A stretch of 35,967 nt of DNA from assembly GCA_910587455.1 (NCBI GenBank), contig CAJULK010000015.1, positions 1 through 35,967 of the forward strand. Reading direction: 5' to 3'. A program made the position numbers and the translations under genes. Of the stretch, positions 14,722-23,129 are shown piece after piece. Under the pieces are notes generated by a model. The model searched no databases, had not been told where the DNA came from, and saw only the letters and a list, made by a program, of their open reading frames with translations. This stretch comes from an uncultured Christensenellaceae bacterium. Lineage in GTDB: Bacteria; Bacillota; Clostridia; Christensenellales; Pumilibacteraceae. Every line of letters starts with the position of its first letter. The stretch's first letter is position 1.

Positions 14722-15240
14722 ATGTTAAACGAAAAAATCGCCAAGCTCGTAAACGAGCAAGTGAACAAAGAATTTTATTCTTCTTATCTGTATCTCGATT
14801 TCGCAAACTATCTCGCCGACGAAGGGCTGGACGGATTTTCGCATTGGTACGAGATCCAAGCTCGCGAAGAACTCGATCACGGCATGATGATGCGCCGCTA
14901 TCTAATAGACAACGGTTTGCCGTGCACATGCGCGGCGATCGCCAAACCCGACAAAAAGCTGTCGAGCGTGGACGACGTTCTCAAAGCGGGACTCGAGCAC
15001 GAGCAGTATGTAACGTCGCTCATAAACAATATATATGCCGAAGCGTTTGCATTAAAAGACTTCAAGACGATGCAGTTTCTCGATTGGTTCATAAAAGAAC
15101 AGGGCGAGGAAGAAAAGAACGCCGAGGATCTTATCAAAAAAATGTCGGTGTTCGGCAAGGACGCAAAAGGCTTGTACGCGCTCAATCAGGAACTTGCCGC
15201 ACGCGTATATGCCCCATCGACCACAGGCCCCGCAATGTAA
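14722..15240 (+). CDS. ftnA: ferritin (FtnA-type, non-heme)
   Basis: This 172-aa four-helix protein assembles into a 24-subunit shell that oxidises and stores iron. The ferroxidase residues Glu17, Glu50 and His53 (REELDH) are present, followed by a Glu in GLEHEQY and the EQGEEEKNAEDL stretch of the fourth helix that supplies Gln and Glu ligands. There is no heme-binding Met of the bacterioferritin type. The opening LNEKIAKLVNEQVNKEFYSSYLYL is typical of bacterial Ftn. The start has GGAGA upstream. It has its own promoter and terminator. No clear Fur box was seen at the promoter. Confidence 0.96.
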   Translation: MLNEKIAKLVNEQVNKEFYSSYLYLDFANYLADEGLDGFSHWYEIQAREELDHGMMMRRYLIDNGLPCTCAAIAKPDKKLSSVDDVLKAGLEHEQYVTSLINNIYAEAFALKDFKTMQFLDWFIKEQGEEEKNAEDLIKKMSVFGKDAKGLYALNQELAARVYAPSTTGPAM

Positions 15241-15250
15241 ACATCAAACT

Positions 15251-15284
15251 GTCCGCACCGATCGCGTCGCTGCGGACTTTTTAT
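15251..15284 (+). terminator. ferritin terminator
   Basis: The stem GTCCGCA / TGCGGAC is followed by TTTTTATTT. Confidence 0.9.
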
Positions 15285-15308
15285 TTCCCTCTTTTAATGT
15301 TATAATCC

Positions 15309-15337
15309 TTGCATACGCGGTTCGCGAGTGTTATAAT
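15309..15337 (+). promoter_or_regulatory. promoter of the acetyltransferase-cysK pair
   Basis: -35 TTGCAT (15309-15314) and -10 TATAAT (15332-15337), 17-bp spacer. Confidence 0.72.
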
Positions 15338-15371
15338 AAACGACGGAACAAATAACGCGAGGTAACACGCC

Positions 15372-15932
15372 ATGACCGAAAAAGAAAAAATGCTCGCCGG
15401 AGAACTTTACCGCGGCGACAGCGATCCGAATCTTATACGCGACAGGCTCGCAGTCAAAGACAAGTGCCGAGAATACAATATGTTAATGCCGTCCGATCTC
15501 GAAAAGCGAAAAGCGCTTATGCGCACCGTGCTCGGCAAAACGAAAACGAACTTCCACATAGAGCAGCCGTTTATGTGCGACTACGGCTACAATATCGAAA
15601 TAGGCGAAAACTTTTACGCAAATCATAACCTCGTAATACTCGATTGCAACAAAGTCGTTTTCGGCGACAACGTATTTATCGCACCCAACTGCGGATTTTA
15701 CACGGCAGGGCATCCGCTCGATCACAAAACGCGCAGTTCGGGTCTCGAATTCGCAAAGCCCATAACCGTCGGCGACGATGTGTGGATAGGCGGAAACGTC
15801 GTCGTTCTGCCGGGCGTAACTATAGGCGCACGAAGCGTTATAGGCGCGGGCAGCGTCGTAACTAAGGATATCCCGCCCGACTCGCTCGCTGTGGGCAATC
15901 CGTGCAGAGTAATCAAAAAACTAACCGATTAA
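15372..15932 (+). CDS. maltose O-acetyltransferase-like hexapeptide acetyltransferase
   Basis: This 186-aa enzyme belongs to the left-handed beta-helix acetyltransferases (Maa/NodL group), which move acetyl from acetyl-CoA to a sugar hydroxyl. The N-terminal Maa domain (EKEKMLAGELYRGDSDPNLIRDR) is followed by hexapeptide repeats. The catalytic His is in TAGHPLD, and the trimer-forming ending includes VWIGGNVVVLPGVTIGARSVIGAGSVVTKDIP. It precedes cysK by 43 bp on the same strand with no terminator between them, so the two may be co-transcribed. Serine acetyltransferase (CysE) has the same fold and often neighbours cysK, but this protein has the Maa N-terminal domain instead. The true acceptor is unknown. 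Confidence 0.9.
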   Translation: MTEKEKMLAGELYRGDSDPNLIRDRLAVKDKCREYNMLMPSDLEKRKALMRTVLGKTKTNFHIEQPFMCDYGYNIEIGENFYANHNLVILDCNKVVFGDNVFIAPNCGFYTAGHPLDHKTRSSGLEFAKPITVGDDVWIGGNVVVLPGVTIGARSVIGAGSVVTKDIPPDSLAVGNPCRVIKKLTD

Positions 15933-15975
15933 GCATATCATATACCGTAGAAAATCAAATAATCGGACAGGCATT

Positions 15976-16905
15976 ATGAAAATTTTTCAATCGTTTACCG
16001 ATCTTATAGGTCACACGCCGCTCATGCGCGCGTCGGCGTTTTCCGCGTCGGTCGACATATCGAAACCGCTCATCGTAAAGCTCGAATATTTCAATCCGGC
16101 AGGCTCGGTAAAGGACCGCGTCGCGCTCGCCATGATAGAGGACGCAGAACGGCGCGGCGTACTCGGGCGCGGCGCCACGATAATAGAACCGACAAGCGGA
16201 AACACGGGGATCGGGCTTGCCGCAGTCGCCGCCGCCAAGGGCTACAGACTTATCCTGACAATGCCCGAAACAATGAGCGCCGAACGTCGCGCGCTCGTAA
16301 AAGCATACGGCGCCGAAATCGTTCTCACCGACGGCGCGGCAGGCATGACGGGCGCAATAAAAAAAGCCGAAGAGCTTGCAAGCGCGATTGACGGCTCGTT
16401 TATTGCGGGACAGTTTGTCAATCCCGTCAATCCGCAAGCGCATTACGCTTCTACGGGTCCCGAAATTTGGAACGATACCGACGGCAAGATCGACATCTTC
16501 GTCGCGGGCGTAGGCACGGGCGGAACGGTAAGCGGCGTAGGCAAATTTCTTAAATCGAAAAGATCCGACATAAAGATCGTAGCGGTCGAGCCGTCGGGAT
16601 CGCCCGTCCTTTCCGAAGGCAGATCGGGTGCACATAAAATACAAGGCATCGGCGCAGGCTTTGTGCCGCAAACGCTCGATACTCAAATTTACGACGAAAT
16701 AATAACCGTGGATAACGACGACGCTTTTTCCGCAGCCCGCCACTTCGGCAAAACCGAAGGGATACTCGTAGGCATATCGTCGGGCGCGGCGCTTCATGCC
16801 GCCGCAAAAATAGCCGCTCGCGAGGAGAACGCCGGCAAAACCGTCGTTACTCTCCTACCCGACGGCGGCGACAGATATCTTTCGACCGCGTTGTATAATT
16901 ATTGA
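15976..16905 (+). CDS. cysK: cysteine synthase (O-acetylserine sulfhydrylase)
   Basis: This 309-aa PLP enzyme makes cysteine from O-acetylserine and sulfide. The PLP-binding Lys46 lies in NPAGSVKDR. The substrate loop PTSGNTGIGLA, the phosphate-binding GTGGTVSGVGKFL, and the C-terminal GILVGISSGAAL are all visible. The length is normal for CysK. The ribosome binding site is weak (CAGG). It follows the acetyltransferase gene closely. It would also provide the substrate for the cysteine desulfurase encoded in the same window. Confidence 0.96.
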   Translation: MKIFQSFTDLIGHTPLMRASAFSASVDISKPLIVKLEYFNPAGSVKDRVALAMIEDAERRGVLGRGATIIEPTSGNTGIGLAAVAAAKGYRLILTMPETMSAERRALVKAYGAEIVLTDGAAGMTGAIKKAEELASAIDGSFIAGQFVNPVNPQAHYASTGPEIWNDTDGKIDIFVAGVGTGGTVSGVGKFLKSKRSDIKIVAVEPSGSPVLSEGRSGAHKIQGIGAGFVPQTLDTQIYDEIITVDNDDAFSAARHFGKTEGILVGISSGAALHAAAKIAAREENAGKTVVTLLPDGGDRYLSTALYNY

Positions 16906-16934
16906 TCGCTGCACACTATATCCGCCACGATAAA

Positions 16935-16981
16935 TGCCGAGAATTATCGGCACGCATTGTATTGCGTTCTTTTTGCAATAC
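16935..16981 (+). terminator. two hairpins after cysK, possible weak terminator
   Basis: TGCCGA / TCGGCA (16935-16952) is followed by GTATTGC / GCAATAC (16959-16981), whose loop is T-rich. Neither has a T tract, so termination here is uncertain. The rest of 16982-17103 shows nothing recognisable. Confidence 0.35.
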
Positions 16982-17103
16982 GCTACAATTTTCATCTCGA
17001 ATATACTAAATCAACGATTTCAATAAAAAACGCCGCTTATCTTTTGCGCACGTACTATTATAGCATCGGTAGAAACTTCATATTTTCATCTTTTTGTATT
17101 AAG

Positions 17104-17146
17104 AAAAATCGACACTTTCCGTTTTATCGGAAAATGTCGATTTTTT
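17104..17146. terminator. bidirectional terminator of tRNAs and cysK
   Basis: A 14-bp stem with one mismatched (G-U capable) position at 17108-17121 and 17128-17141 has a T run on both strands. It ends the minus-strand tRNA pair and can stop read-through from cysK. Confidence 0.9.
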
Positions 17147-17150
17147 ATCT

Positions 17151-17226
17151 TGGTCGAAGTGGCGAGACTCGAACTCGCGGCCTCATGGTCCCTAACCATG
17201 CGCGCTACCAACTGCGCTACACCTCG
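17151..17226 (-). tRNA. tRNA-Pro(AGG)
   Basis: The acceptor stem CGAGGTG / CACTTCG has the C1-G72 pair typical of tRNA-Pro. The anticodon stem CATGG / CCATG encloses the loop TTAGGGA, giving anticodon AGG. The D-arm is TAGCGCAGTTGGTAGCGC, and CCA is encoded. A34 would probably be deaminated to inosine by a TadA-like enzyme. Confidence 0.93.
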
Positions 17227-17253
17227 ATATGCGGAAGCCGCGTTGCTTCCGAG

Positions 17254-17328
17254 TGGAGCGGAAAACGGGAATCGAACCCGCAACCTTCAGCTTGGGAAGC
17301 TACTGCTCTACCATTGAGCCATTTCCGC
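17254..17328 (-). tRNA. tRNA-Gly(CCC)
   Basis: The acceptor stem GCGGAAA / TTTCCGC, D-stem GCTC / GAGC, anticodon loop TTCCCAA (anticodon CCC) and T-stem GCGGG / CCCGT (one G-U) are present, and CCA is encoded. The first anticodon-stem pair (27-43) is a G-A mismatch. It reads GGG codons and is co-transcribed with tRNA-Pro 27 bp downstream. Confidence 0.93.
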
Positions 17329-17341
17329 AATTAGCTTAAAA

Positions 17342-17370
17342 AGTATAGCATTTATTTAACGCTTTGTCAA
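17342..17370 (-). promoter_or_regulatory. promoter of tRNA-Gly and tRNA-Pro
   Basis: -35 TTGACA (17365-17370) and -10 TATACT (17342-17347) with a 17-bp spacer on the minus strand. Confidence 0.85.
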
Positions 17371-17435
17371 ACCTTTTCGCAGACTTATAAAAATTTATTG
17401 AAATATTCCCGATCCGCATTCGTTCTGTTTTTTGT

Positions 17436-18557
17436 TCACACTCGGTTCAATTTGTCCGTCAGCTTGAACACTGCCGCAACGGTATCGTCCATATCGTAAT
17501 ATTTATATCCCGCCAACCGTCCGCCGAAAATAACATTGGGCATTGCTTTTGCCGCTTTCTCGTATTTTCCGTACAGCGCATTGTTCTTTTCATCGTTGAT
17601 CGGATAATACGGCTCGCCGCCGCCAGAAAATTTTTCGGGATATTCGCGAGTGATAACCGTACGCGCCGCGACCGTATTCTTATCGAAATGCTTGTGCTCG
17701 ATGATGCGCGTGTACGGCGTTTCGTAGTCCGTATAGTTGACGACGGCGTTGCCCTGATAATCTTCCGTATCGAGCACCTCCGTTTCGAACCGCAGCGATC
17801 TGTATTCGAGCGCGCCGAACTTATAGTCGAAAAACCTGTCTATCTCGCCCGTGAACAGCGTAGTGTCCGCCATTTCGTCGAACTTTTTTCTGTCCGAAAA
17901 ATAATCGACTCCCAAAAGCACGTCCGACCCGTCGAGCAGTTTCGTAACCATTTCGGAATATCCGCCGACGGGCACACCCTGATATCTATCGTCGAAATAA
18001 TTGTTGTCGAAAGTGAATCTGAGCGGCACGCGCCCGATAATAAACGCAGGGAGATATTTGCAGTCGCGCCCCCACTGTTTTTCCGTATAGCCCTTGATGA
18101 GCGTTTTATACACATCCTCGCCCACCGACGACAGCGCCTTTTCTTCGAGGTTTTTCGGTTCGCCGTCGATAGCGCTCAAAGCGGCGGCGCGCTGCGCGTC
18201 AACGATCGTCCGCGCCTCTGCCGGCGTTTTGCACCCCCACAGCTTATAGAAAGTGTTCATATTGAACGGCAGGCTGTACAGCGTGCCTTTATAGTTGGCC
18301 AACGGGCTGTTTATAAAATTATTGAACTCCGCAAACCTGTTTACATATTCCCACACGCGCTTATCGCTCGTATGGAATATATGCGCGCCGAACTTGTGCA
18401 CCGTTATCCCGTCCACGTTTTCCGTAGCGATATTGCCGCCGACGCGCTCGCGCTTTTCTATGACGAGACAGCGCTTGCCGCGCTCGGTCATTATATTGGC
18501 AAAGCACGCGCCGAAAAGTCCCGCGCCCACTATAAGATAATCGTATTTTTCCGCCAT
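17436..18557 (-). CDS. glf: UDP-galactopyranose mutase
   Basis: This 373-aa flavoenzyme converts UDP-galactopyranose to UDP-galactofuranose, the precursor of galactofuranose in surface glycans. It opens with the FAD-binding fold YDYLIVGAGLFGACFA and an acidic strand end at VIEKR. It also has HKFGAHIFHTSDKRVWEYVNRF, the conserved YTEKQWG, and NALYGKYEKAAKAMPNVIFGGRLAGYKYYDMD near the end. The ATG at 18557 is preferred over an upstream in-frame start at 18605, because it begins the conserved region and has GGAG 7 nt upstream. No other glycan genes are nearby, so its pathway partners lie elsewhere. No terminator separates it from the tRNA genes downstream. Confidence 0.96.
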   Translation of the reverse strand: MAEKYDYLIVGAGLFGACFANIMTERGKRCLVIEKRERVGGNIATENVDGITVHKFGAHIFHTSDKRVWEYVNRFAEFNNFINSPLANYKGTLYSLPFNMNTFYKLWGCKTPAEARTIVDAQRAAALSAIDGEPKNLEEKALSSVGEDVYKTLIKGYTEKQWGRDCKYLPAFIIGRVPLRFTFDNNYFDDRYQGVPVGGYSEMVTKLLDGSDVLLGVDYFSDRKKFDEMADTTLFTGEIDRFFDYKFGALEYRSLRFETEVLDTEDYQGNAVVNYTDYETPYTRIIEHKHFDKNTVAARTVITREYPEKFSGGGEPYYPINDEKNNALYGKYEKAAKAMPNVIFGGRLAGYKYYDMDDTVAAVFKLTDKLNRV

Positions 18558-18619
18558 TGCTTGCTCCGTTTCGACCCGAGTTCGTCCGCCGCAACGCTTG
18601 CGCACGGATCGTTGTTTTT

Positions 18620-18648
18620 ATTATACAATGTCGGCGAAAATATGTCAA
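18620..18648 (-). promoter_or_regulatory. glf promoter
   Basis: Perfect -35 TTGACA (18643-18648) and -10 TATAAT (18620-18625), 17-bp spacer, minus strand. Confidence 0.85.
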
Positions 18649-18764
18649 GAGTCCGGGAAAGAACGCCTTTTCCGCACACGTTGCGCATGCGCAAAATATG
18701 TTTTGCGACGGCGTTTCGAACCATTAAAAAAACATTAAAGTTGCGGTGCTCCGTCTTTTTTCGC

Positions 18765-18793
18765 TTGACAAAACCCGTAAGCAGTGGAATAAT
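18765..18793 (+). promoter_or_regulatory. promoter of the leucine-rich-repeat lipoprotein
   Basis: -35 TTGACA (18765-18770) and -10 AATAAT (18788-18793), 17-bp spacer. Confidence 0.65.
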
Positions 18794-18845
18794 TTATCGT
18801 GCACGGCGTTTTTATGCGTCGAAAATTTCAAAGAAGTATGACAAA

Positions 18846-20226
18846 ATGAGAAAAGCAAGCAAAAAATTATGTTCTGCCGCGCTTGCGATAGCGGTGTGCG
18901 CTACGGCGTCCACCGCGCTTATTGCGTGCGACGGACTGTTCGGAAGCGAATCGAACGGCGGTCACGACGGGAAATGCACCGTCACGTTCGACGCAGGTAA
19001 CGGCACCATCTTCGGCGAAAGAATATACAGAACGGAAACGGATAAGGATTCTAATTTCCGACAACGAAGAAAGTCTGTTCAAAACGGTTGGGAATTTCGT
19101 TTTCTATCCCGTAAATGCACAAGCTACGTCGTATCAGCTTCTCGACTATATCGGCAATTCGGATACGATCGTTCTTCCAGACGACTGCGACGGTATCCCG
19201 TACGTTGTTTACAATTATGCACTCGCATTCAACGACGAATTAAAAAGCGTAACCTTCCCTTCCACCGTCGAGCAGATAAGCAGCCTCGCGCTGTTCCGCA
19301 GCAACAATGTCGAAACGCTTGCCGTAGCGAGCGGAAACGCCAAGTATAGGTCGCAAAACAACTGCATCATTTCGATAGGCGAACGTGCTACCGACAGGAA
19401 TAAACTCGTTATCGGTTGCAAAACTTCGGTAATTCCTACGGACGGAAGCATTGTGGATTCCATCGGTTCGTACGCATTCAAAGGCAACACCGAAATAAAG
19501 AATCTTACAATACCGTCGAATATAACGGACATCGAATCTTCCGCGTTCGAAGACTGCATCGGACTGATCCGCACCGATGGGATCGTAAACTATGTAGATA
19601 AATGGGCTATATCTTTCGAGTATAAAGGTTCTGATACCGCTACTATCGAGTTTGCCGAAGGCACAGTCGGAATAGCCGGCGACTTCTGCGGATACTTTTC
19701 GAATAACTCCGAAAGAAAAATAGGTGCGGTCGTTATGAACGCCGACTTAAAATATATAAGCGACAACGCTTTTTACGGTTGCACGAACCTTACGTCGGTC
19801 ACGTTTAACGACGGGCTTGTCGCGATAGGCAACAGCGCTTTTTCACAGTGCTCGAAAATCACGGAGATAATCATTCCCGACAGCGTAACGTCCGTCGGTT
19901 CGGCGTTTTCGCGCTGCACGTCGCTCGAATACGCAAAGCTGTCCGAAAACTTGACGAAGATAAACAGCTATATGTTCAACGGCTGTACAAATCTTAAAGA
20001 AGTAGTTATCCCGTCGGGCGTGCGCGACATAGAGCATTACGCCTTCTATAACTGCAACGCACTTCGCACCGTATATTTCTGCGGCGACGCCGACGCGTGG
20101 AAGACGATCACCAAGCAAAGCAACAATACGGCTTTGAATTCGGCGACGATCGTATACTACTCGGAGAGCAACAGCTCGGGCTGCTGGCACTACGGCGCAG
20201 ACGGCAAGCCTACGCTTTGGGCGTAA
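18846..20226 (+). pseudogene. BspA-like leucine-rich-repeat surface lipoprotein, frameshifted
   Basis: The first frame starts MRKASKKLCSAALAI and has the lipobox LIAC, a lipoprotein signal, then CTVTFDAGNGTIFGE, which looks like the start of a bacterial surface repeat. Between about 19040 and 19056 the reading moves to the next frame, which gives ISDNEESLFKTVGNFVFYP. It continues with at least six LRR_5 (BspA-like) repeats such as ISDNAFYGCTNLTSVTF and MFNGCTNLKEVVIP, ending at 20226. Both parts keep good coding character, so the two frames were recently one gene of about 460 aa. A sequencing error, a recent mutation, or a programmed shift are alternatives; no slippery run is visible. As written, only a short secreted fragment would be made. 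Such proteins usually serve in adhesion. Confidence 0.8.
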
Positions 20227-20259
20227 GATCCGTCGTCAAAGAATCAACCGTTCGATATT

Positions 20260-20296
20260 AAAAGAGTTCGGCAAAACGCCGAACTCTTTTGATTTT
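20260..20296. terminator. bidirectional terminator
   Basis: The stem AAAAGAGTTCGGC / GCCGAACTCTTTT closes over AAAAC, with T-rich ends on both strands. It ends the lipoprotein gene and the converging sbcDC operon. Confidence 0.92.
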
Positions 20297-20361
20297 GGAA
20301 TTATAAATAGACTTCCGATATTCGATCTGCCGATAAAATCCCGTCATACCTCGGCACTTCG

Positions 20362-23094
20362 TCAATACTTTATGCGGCTGCCTATATCGCCGTTTGCTTC
20401 GATCACCTCTACGCACGACGGCATACGGTCGATGAGCGCGTTGGAATGAGAAATCACCCCCACAAGACAGTCTTTCGACAGCGACTCGAGCGCGGCGTAA
20501 ACCGTATCTATCAGTTCGTCGTCGAGCGTGCCGAACCCCTCGTCGAGGAAAAAGAATCCGTTGTCGCCCTTGACCTGCGCGCGAGCGATAGCGGTCGCGA
20601 CCGACAGCGAAGCCAAAAACATCTCGCCGCCCGACAGCGTAGCAGTGCGCCGCGCCTTGCCGCCGTTGAGATAATCCGAAACGACAAATCCGTCCGTTCT
20701 GTCGTACGATAGCCTGTACTTTCCGTCCGACAGCTCAGAGAGTATCTCGCTAGCAACAGCCGTAAAATCTTCTATGTATTCGGTAGCGACAAAGTTGAGC
20801 ATGGCGCTTCCCTTTGTCAGCTTGAAAATAACGTCGTACATATCCGCGAGCTTGCGCTTACCCGATCTTTCCGCTTCGAGCGCCCGCACCTTATCGGCGC
20901 GCGAATCGAGCTCGTTAAGCTCCGTTTCGAGCACGGCTATTTCTTTGTCGCGCTCGGCGTTTTGTTTGGTCAACTCGTCGAAACGCGCACGCTTCTGCCT
21001 GTATCCCTCCTCGTCGAACGACGGCATGTCCGCAGGGCAATCGGCACGCGCCTCCGCGAGCGATCTTTCGGCGGTGGCAAACGCCGCACGCGCGCCGTCG
21101 AGCGCCGCTTTCTTTTCGCCCGCCGCTTTTTCGTATTCGGCGACCCTTTTTTCGAGCGCGGCTATTTCCGCTTTGATCGCGGATATCGCGTCTGCCGTTC
21201 TGCCGCAATGCTCGCCGAGCGCCGCTTTTATTTCCGCCGCCTTGCTTTCCGCTTCCGCCGCGGAATTGTCCGCCGCACGCGCTTCCGCGGCAAGCGCCGA
21301 TCCGTCGCCCGAGTTCTTGGAAAGCTGCGCATTTTTGACCTTGTATGCGTCGGCGTGCGCCTTGGCGCTTTTGAGCGAACGGGCGAGCTTGTCGTAAACA
21401 TCCGGTTCTACGCCCGTCGCGGCAAGTTTTTCTTCAAGTTCTTTCACCGCACGCCCGCGATCCGCGGCTTCCGCTTCCGCGCGCGCAAAGTCCGACTTTG
21501 CCGAATCCGCCTTGCCCGCGAAATCGCGCTCGGCGCTTTCCGCACGCTTCAACGCTTCCGCCGCGTCGTCCGCAGCCTTTTTGCAAACCTCCACATCGGA
21601 CGTCCGCGCTTCGCCTCCGCCGTACACGCCGCCGCAAACGGGACAAGTGTCGCCCGCATGAAGCTCCGCGCGCACCGCCGCGGCATGCGAACAAAGCCGC
21701 GCTTCGTTAAGCGCCTCGGCAGTGCGCCGCGCTTGCTCTTCCGCCACCGTCTTTTGCTCGGCGGATTTTTTCAGTTGTTCGGTATAAAGCTCCGTCTTCT
21801 TAAACGCCGCGTCCATATCGGCGCGCGCCTTGTCCGCCGCCGCTCGCTCCTTAACGAGCTGCGCCGACAGAGCTTCGTAACTTTGTTTCTGTGTTTTCAG
21901 CGCGAAAATTACTGCGTCCACGGCATCGATACGCGCCGAGCGCTCGCCGTCATCGGTAAGTTTCAACGCTTCCGATCTCACATCGTCGGGCACGTGCCTG
22001 AGCGTGCCCAAGTGCGCGGCAAATTCGCCTACCGCCCCGTCGAACGCATTATAAGCGTTTTCCGCTTCGCCCGTAAGTCTGACGTTCAGCTCGCCGAAAC
22101 TACGCGCCTTTTCGGCGCTTCGCTTTGCAAGCGCGCGTTTTTCTTCCGCAGTCTTTACCGCTGCGGAGTATTCCCCGTCGAGCGCGCCGAGCGCACTCAT
22201 CTCGTTGAGCCGAACCCGAACCGCTTCGAGCTCGGTCTTATCCGTATCGTTTTCATGCGCTTTGACGAACGCGTCGTAGTTTTCCGTCGCGGCGTCCAGC
22301 TTCGACTTGGCTTCGATCGCAAGCTCGTCGAGCTTTTTGACGGCGTTCGCCTTTTCGCTCGCAGAAATAAATTCGTCGCGCAATTTTTCGAGCTCGCCCA
22401 GATCTTCCCTTTCCGTTTCCGCTTCTTTGATCGCGGCGGTGCTTTTTGATCTCAACGATTTAAGCGATTCCTTAACGGCTTTGCGGCGCTCGTCGGCAGC
22501 GCCGCCGAGATCTTCTATGCTTTTTTCGAGACGTGCGACGTCATCTTCCTCGCCGCGTTTAAGCTCGCCCGCGCGTTTGCTTACGTCGCCGAATCGCATG
22601 AGCGAAAATATCTTCCCCACGATCTTGGTCTGTTCGCTCGACGGTTGTTTGAGAAATTCGGCGTACTGTCCCTGTTCGAGCAGATACACGTTTTTGAACT
22701 CGCTTTCGTCAAGCCCTATTATGTCCTTTATATGCTCGGCGCACGGCTCGCCGTTTTTGTAAACGAGCGCTTTGGACGTGCCCGTCTTGCCGTCGGCACG
22801 CTCCTTTTCGGACGAGCGCCGTATCTCGCGTTCGACGCGGTACTCGTCGCCGTTCTCGCAGAACTCGAAAACTATTCTGCCTGTCTTGCGCGAAAGATTG
22901 ACGACTTCGCCGAGGTTCCCCCTGCCGCTCCGCCCGTACAGTGCGAGAAGTATACCGTCGAATATGGTGGACTTACCCGCACCCGTCTTGCCGCAAATGC
23001 AAAACAGATTGCTCCGCCCCGCAGCTCGAAAATCGAGTTCCTGCGCGTCCGTGAACGAATTGATTCCTTCCAATACAAGCCTTATCGGTTTCAT
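20362..23094 (-). CDS. sbcC: exonuclease SbcCD, ATPase subunit SbcC
   Basis: This 910-aa SMC/Rad50-like ATPase works with SbcD to cut DNA hairpins and process double-strand breaks. The N-terminal half of the ATPase has Walker A GKTGAGKSTIFDGILLALYG (about residue 35). Two long coiled-coil arms rich in Ala, Glu and Lys flank the zinc hook CPVCGG near residue 483. The C-terminal half has the signature TLSGGEMFLASLSVA and Walker B FFFLDEGFGTLD. The length is a little below that of E. coli SbcC (about 1050), owing to shorter coils. It follows sbcD by 35 bp, with AAGGA upstream of the ATG. Confidence 0.96.
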   Translation of the reverse strand: MKPIRLVLEGINSFTDAQELDFRAAGRSNLFCICGKTGAGKSTIFDGILLALYGRSGRGNLGEVVNLSRKTGRIVFEFCENGDEYRVEREIRRSSEKERADGKTGTSKALVYKNGEPCAEHIKDIIGLDESEFKNVYLLEQGQYAEFLKQPSSEQTKIVGKIFSLMRFGDVSKRAGELKRGEEDDVARLEKSIEDLGGAADERRKAVKESLKSLRSKSTAAIKEAETEREDLGELEKLRDEFISASEKANAVKKLDELAIEAKSKLDAATENYDAFVKAHENDTDKTELEAVRVRLNEMSALGALDGEYSAAVKTAEEKRALAKRSAEKARSFGELNVRLTGEAENAYNAFDGAVGEFAAHLGTLRHVPDDVRSEALKLTDDGERSARIDAVDAVIFALKTQKQSYEALSAQLVKERAAADKARADMDAAFKKTELYTEQLKKSAEQKTVAEEQARRTAEALNEARLCSHAAAVRAELHAGDTCPVCGGVYGGGEARTSDVEVCKKAADDAAEALKRAESAERDFAGKADSAKSDFARAEAEAADRGRAVKELEEKLAATGVEPDVYDKLARSLKSAKAHADAYKVKNAQLSKNSGDGSALAAEARAADNSAAEAESKAAEIKAALGEHCGRTADAISAIKAEIAALEKRVAEYEKAAGEKKAALDGARAAFATAERSLAEARADCPADMPSFDEEGYRQKRARFDELTKQNAERDKEIAVLETELNELDSRADKVRALEAERSGKRKLADMYDVIFKLTKGSAMLNFVATEYIEDFTAVASEILSELSDGKYRLSYDRTDGFVVSDYLNGGKARRTATLSGGEMFLASLSVATAIARAQVKGDNGFFFLDEGFGTLDDELIDTVYAALESLSKDCLVGVISHSNALIDRMPSCVEVIEANGDIGSRIKY

Positions 23095-23129
23095 TATACA
23101 CTGTCCTTATTCGGTCGAAAACCGTCATG

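Noticed and set aside
17688..19349. A long plus-strand frame of 553 codons spanning the glf region into the lipoprotein gene.
   Set aside because: Up to about 18840 it is the antisense shadow of glf. Only its last part, from the ATG at 18846, is real, as the signal peptide of the lipoprotein.
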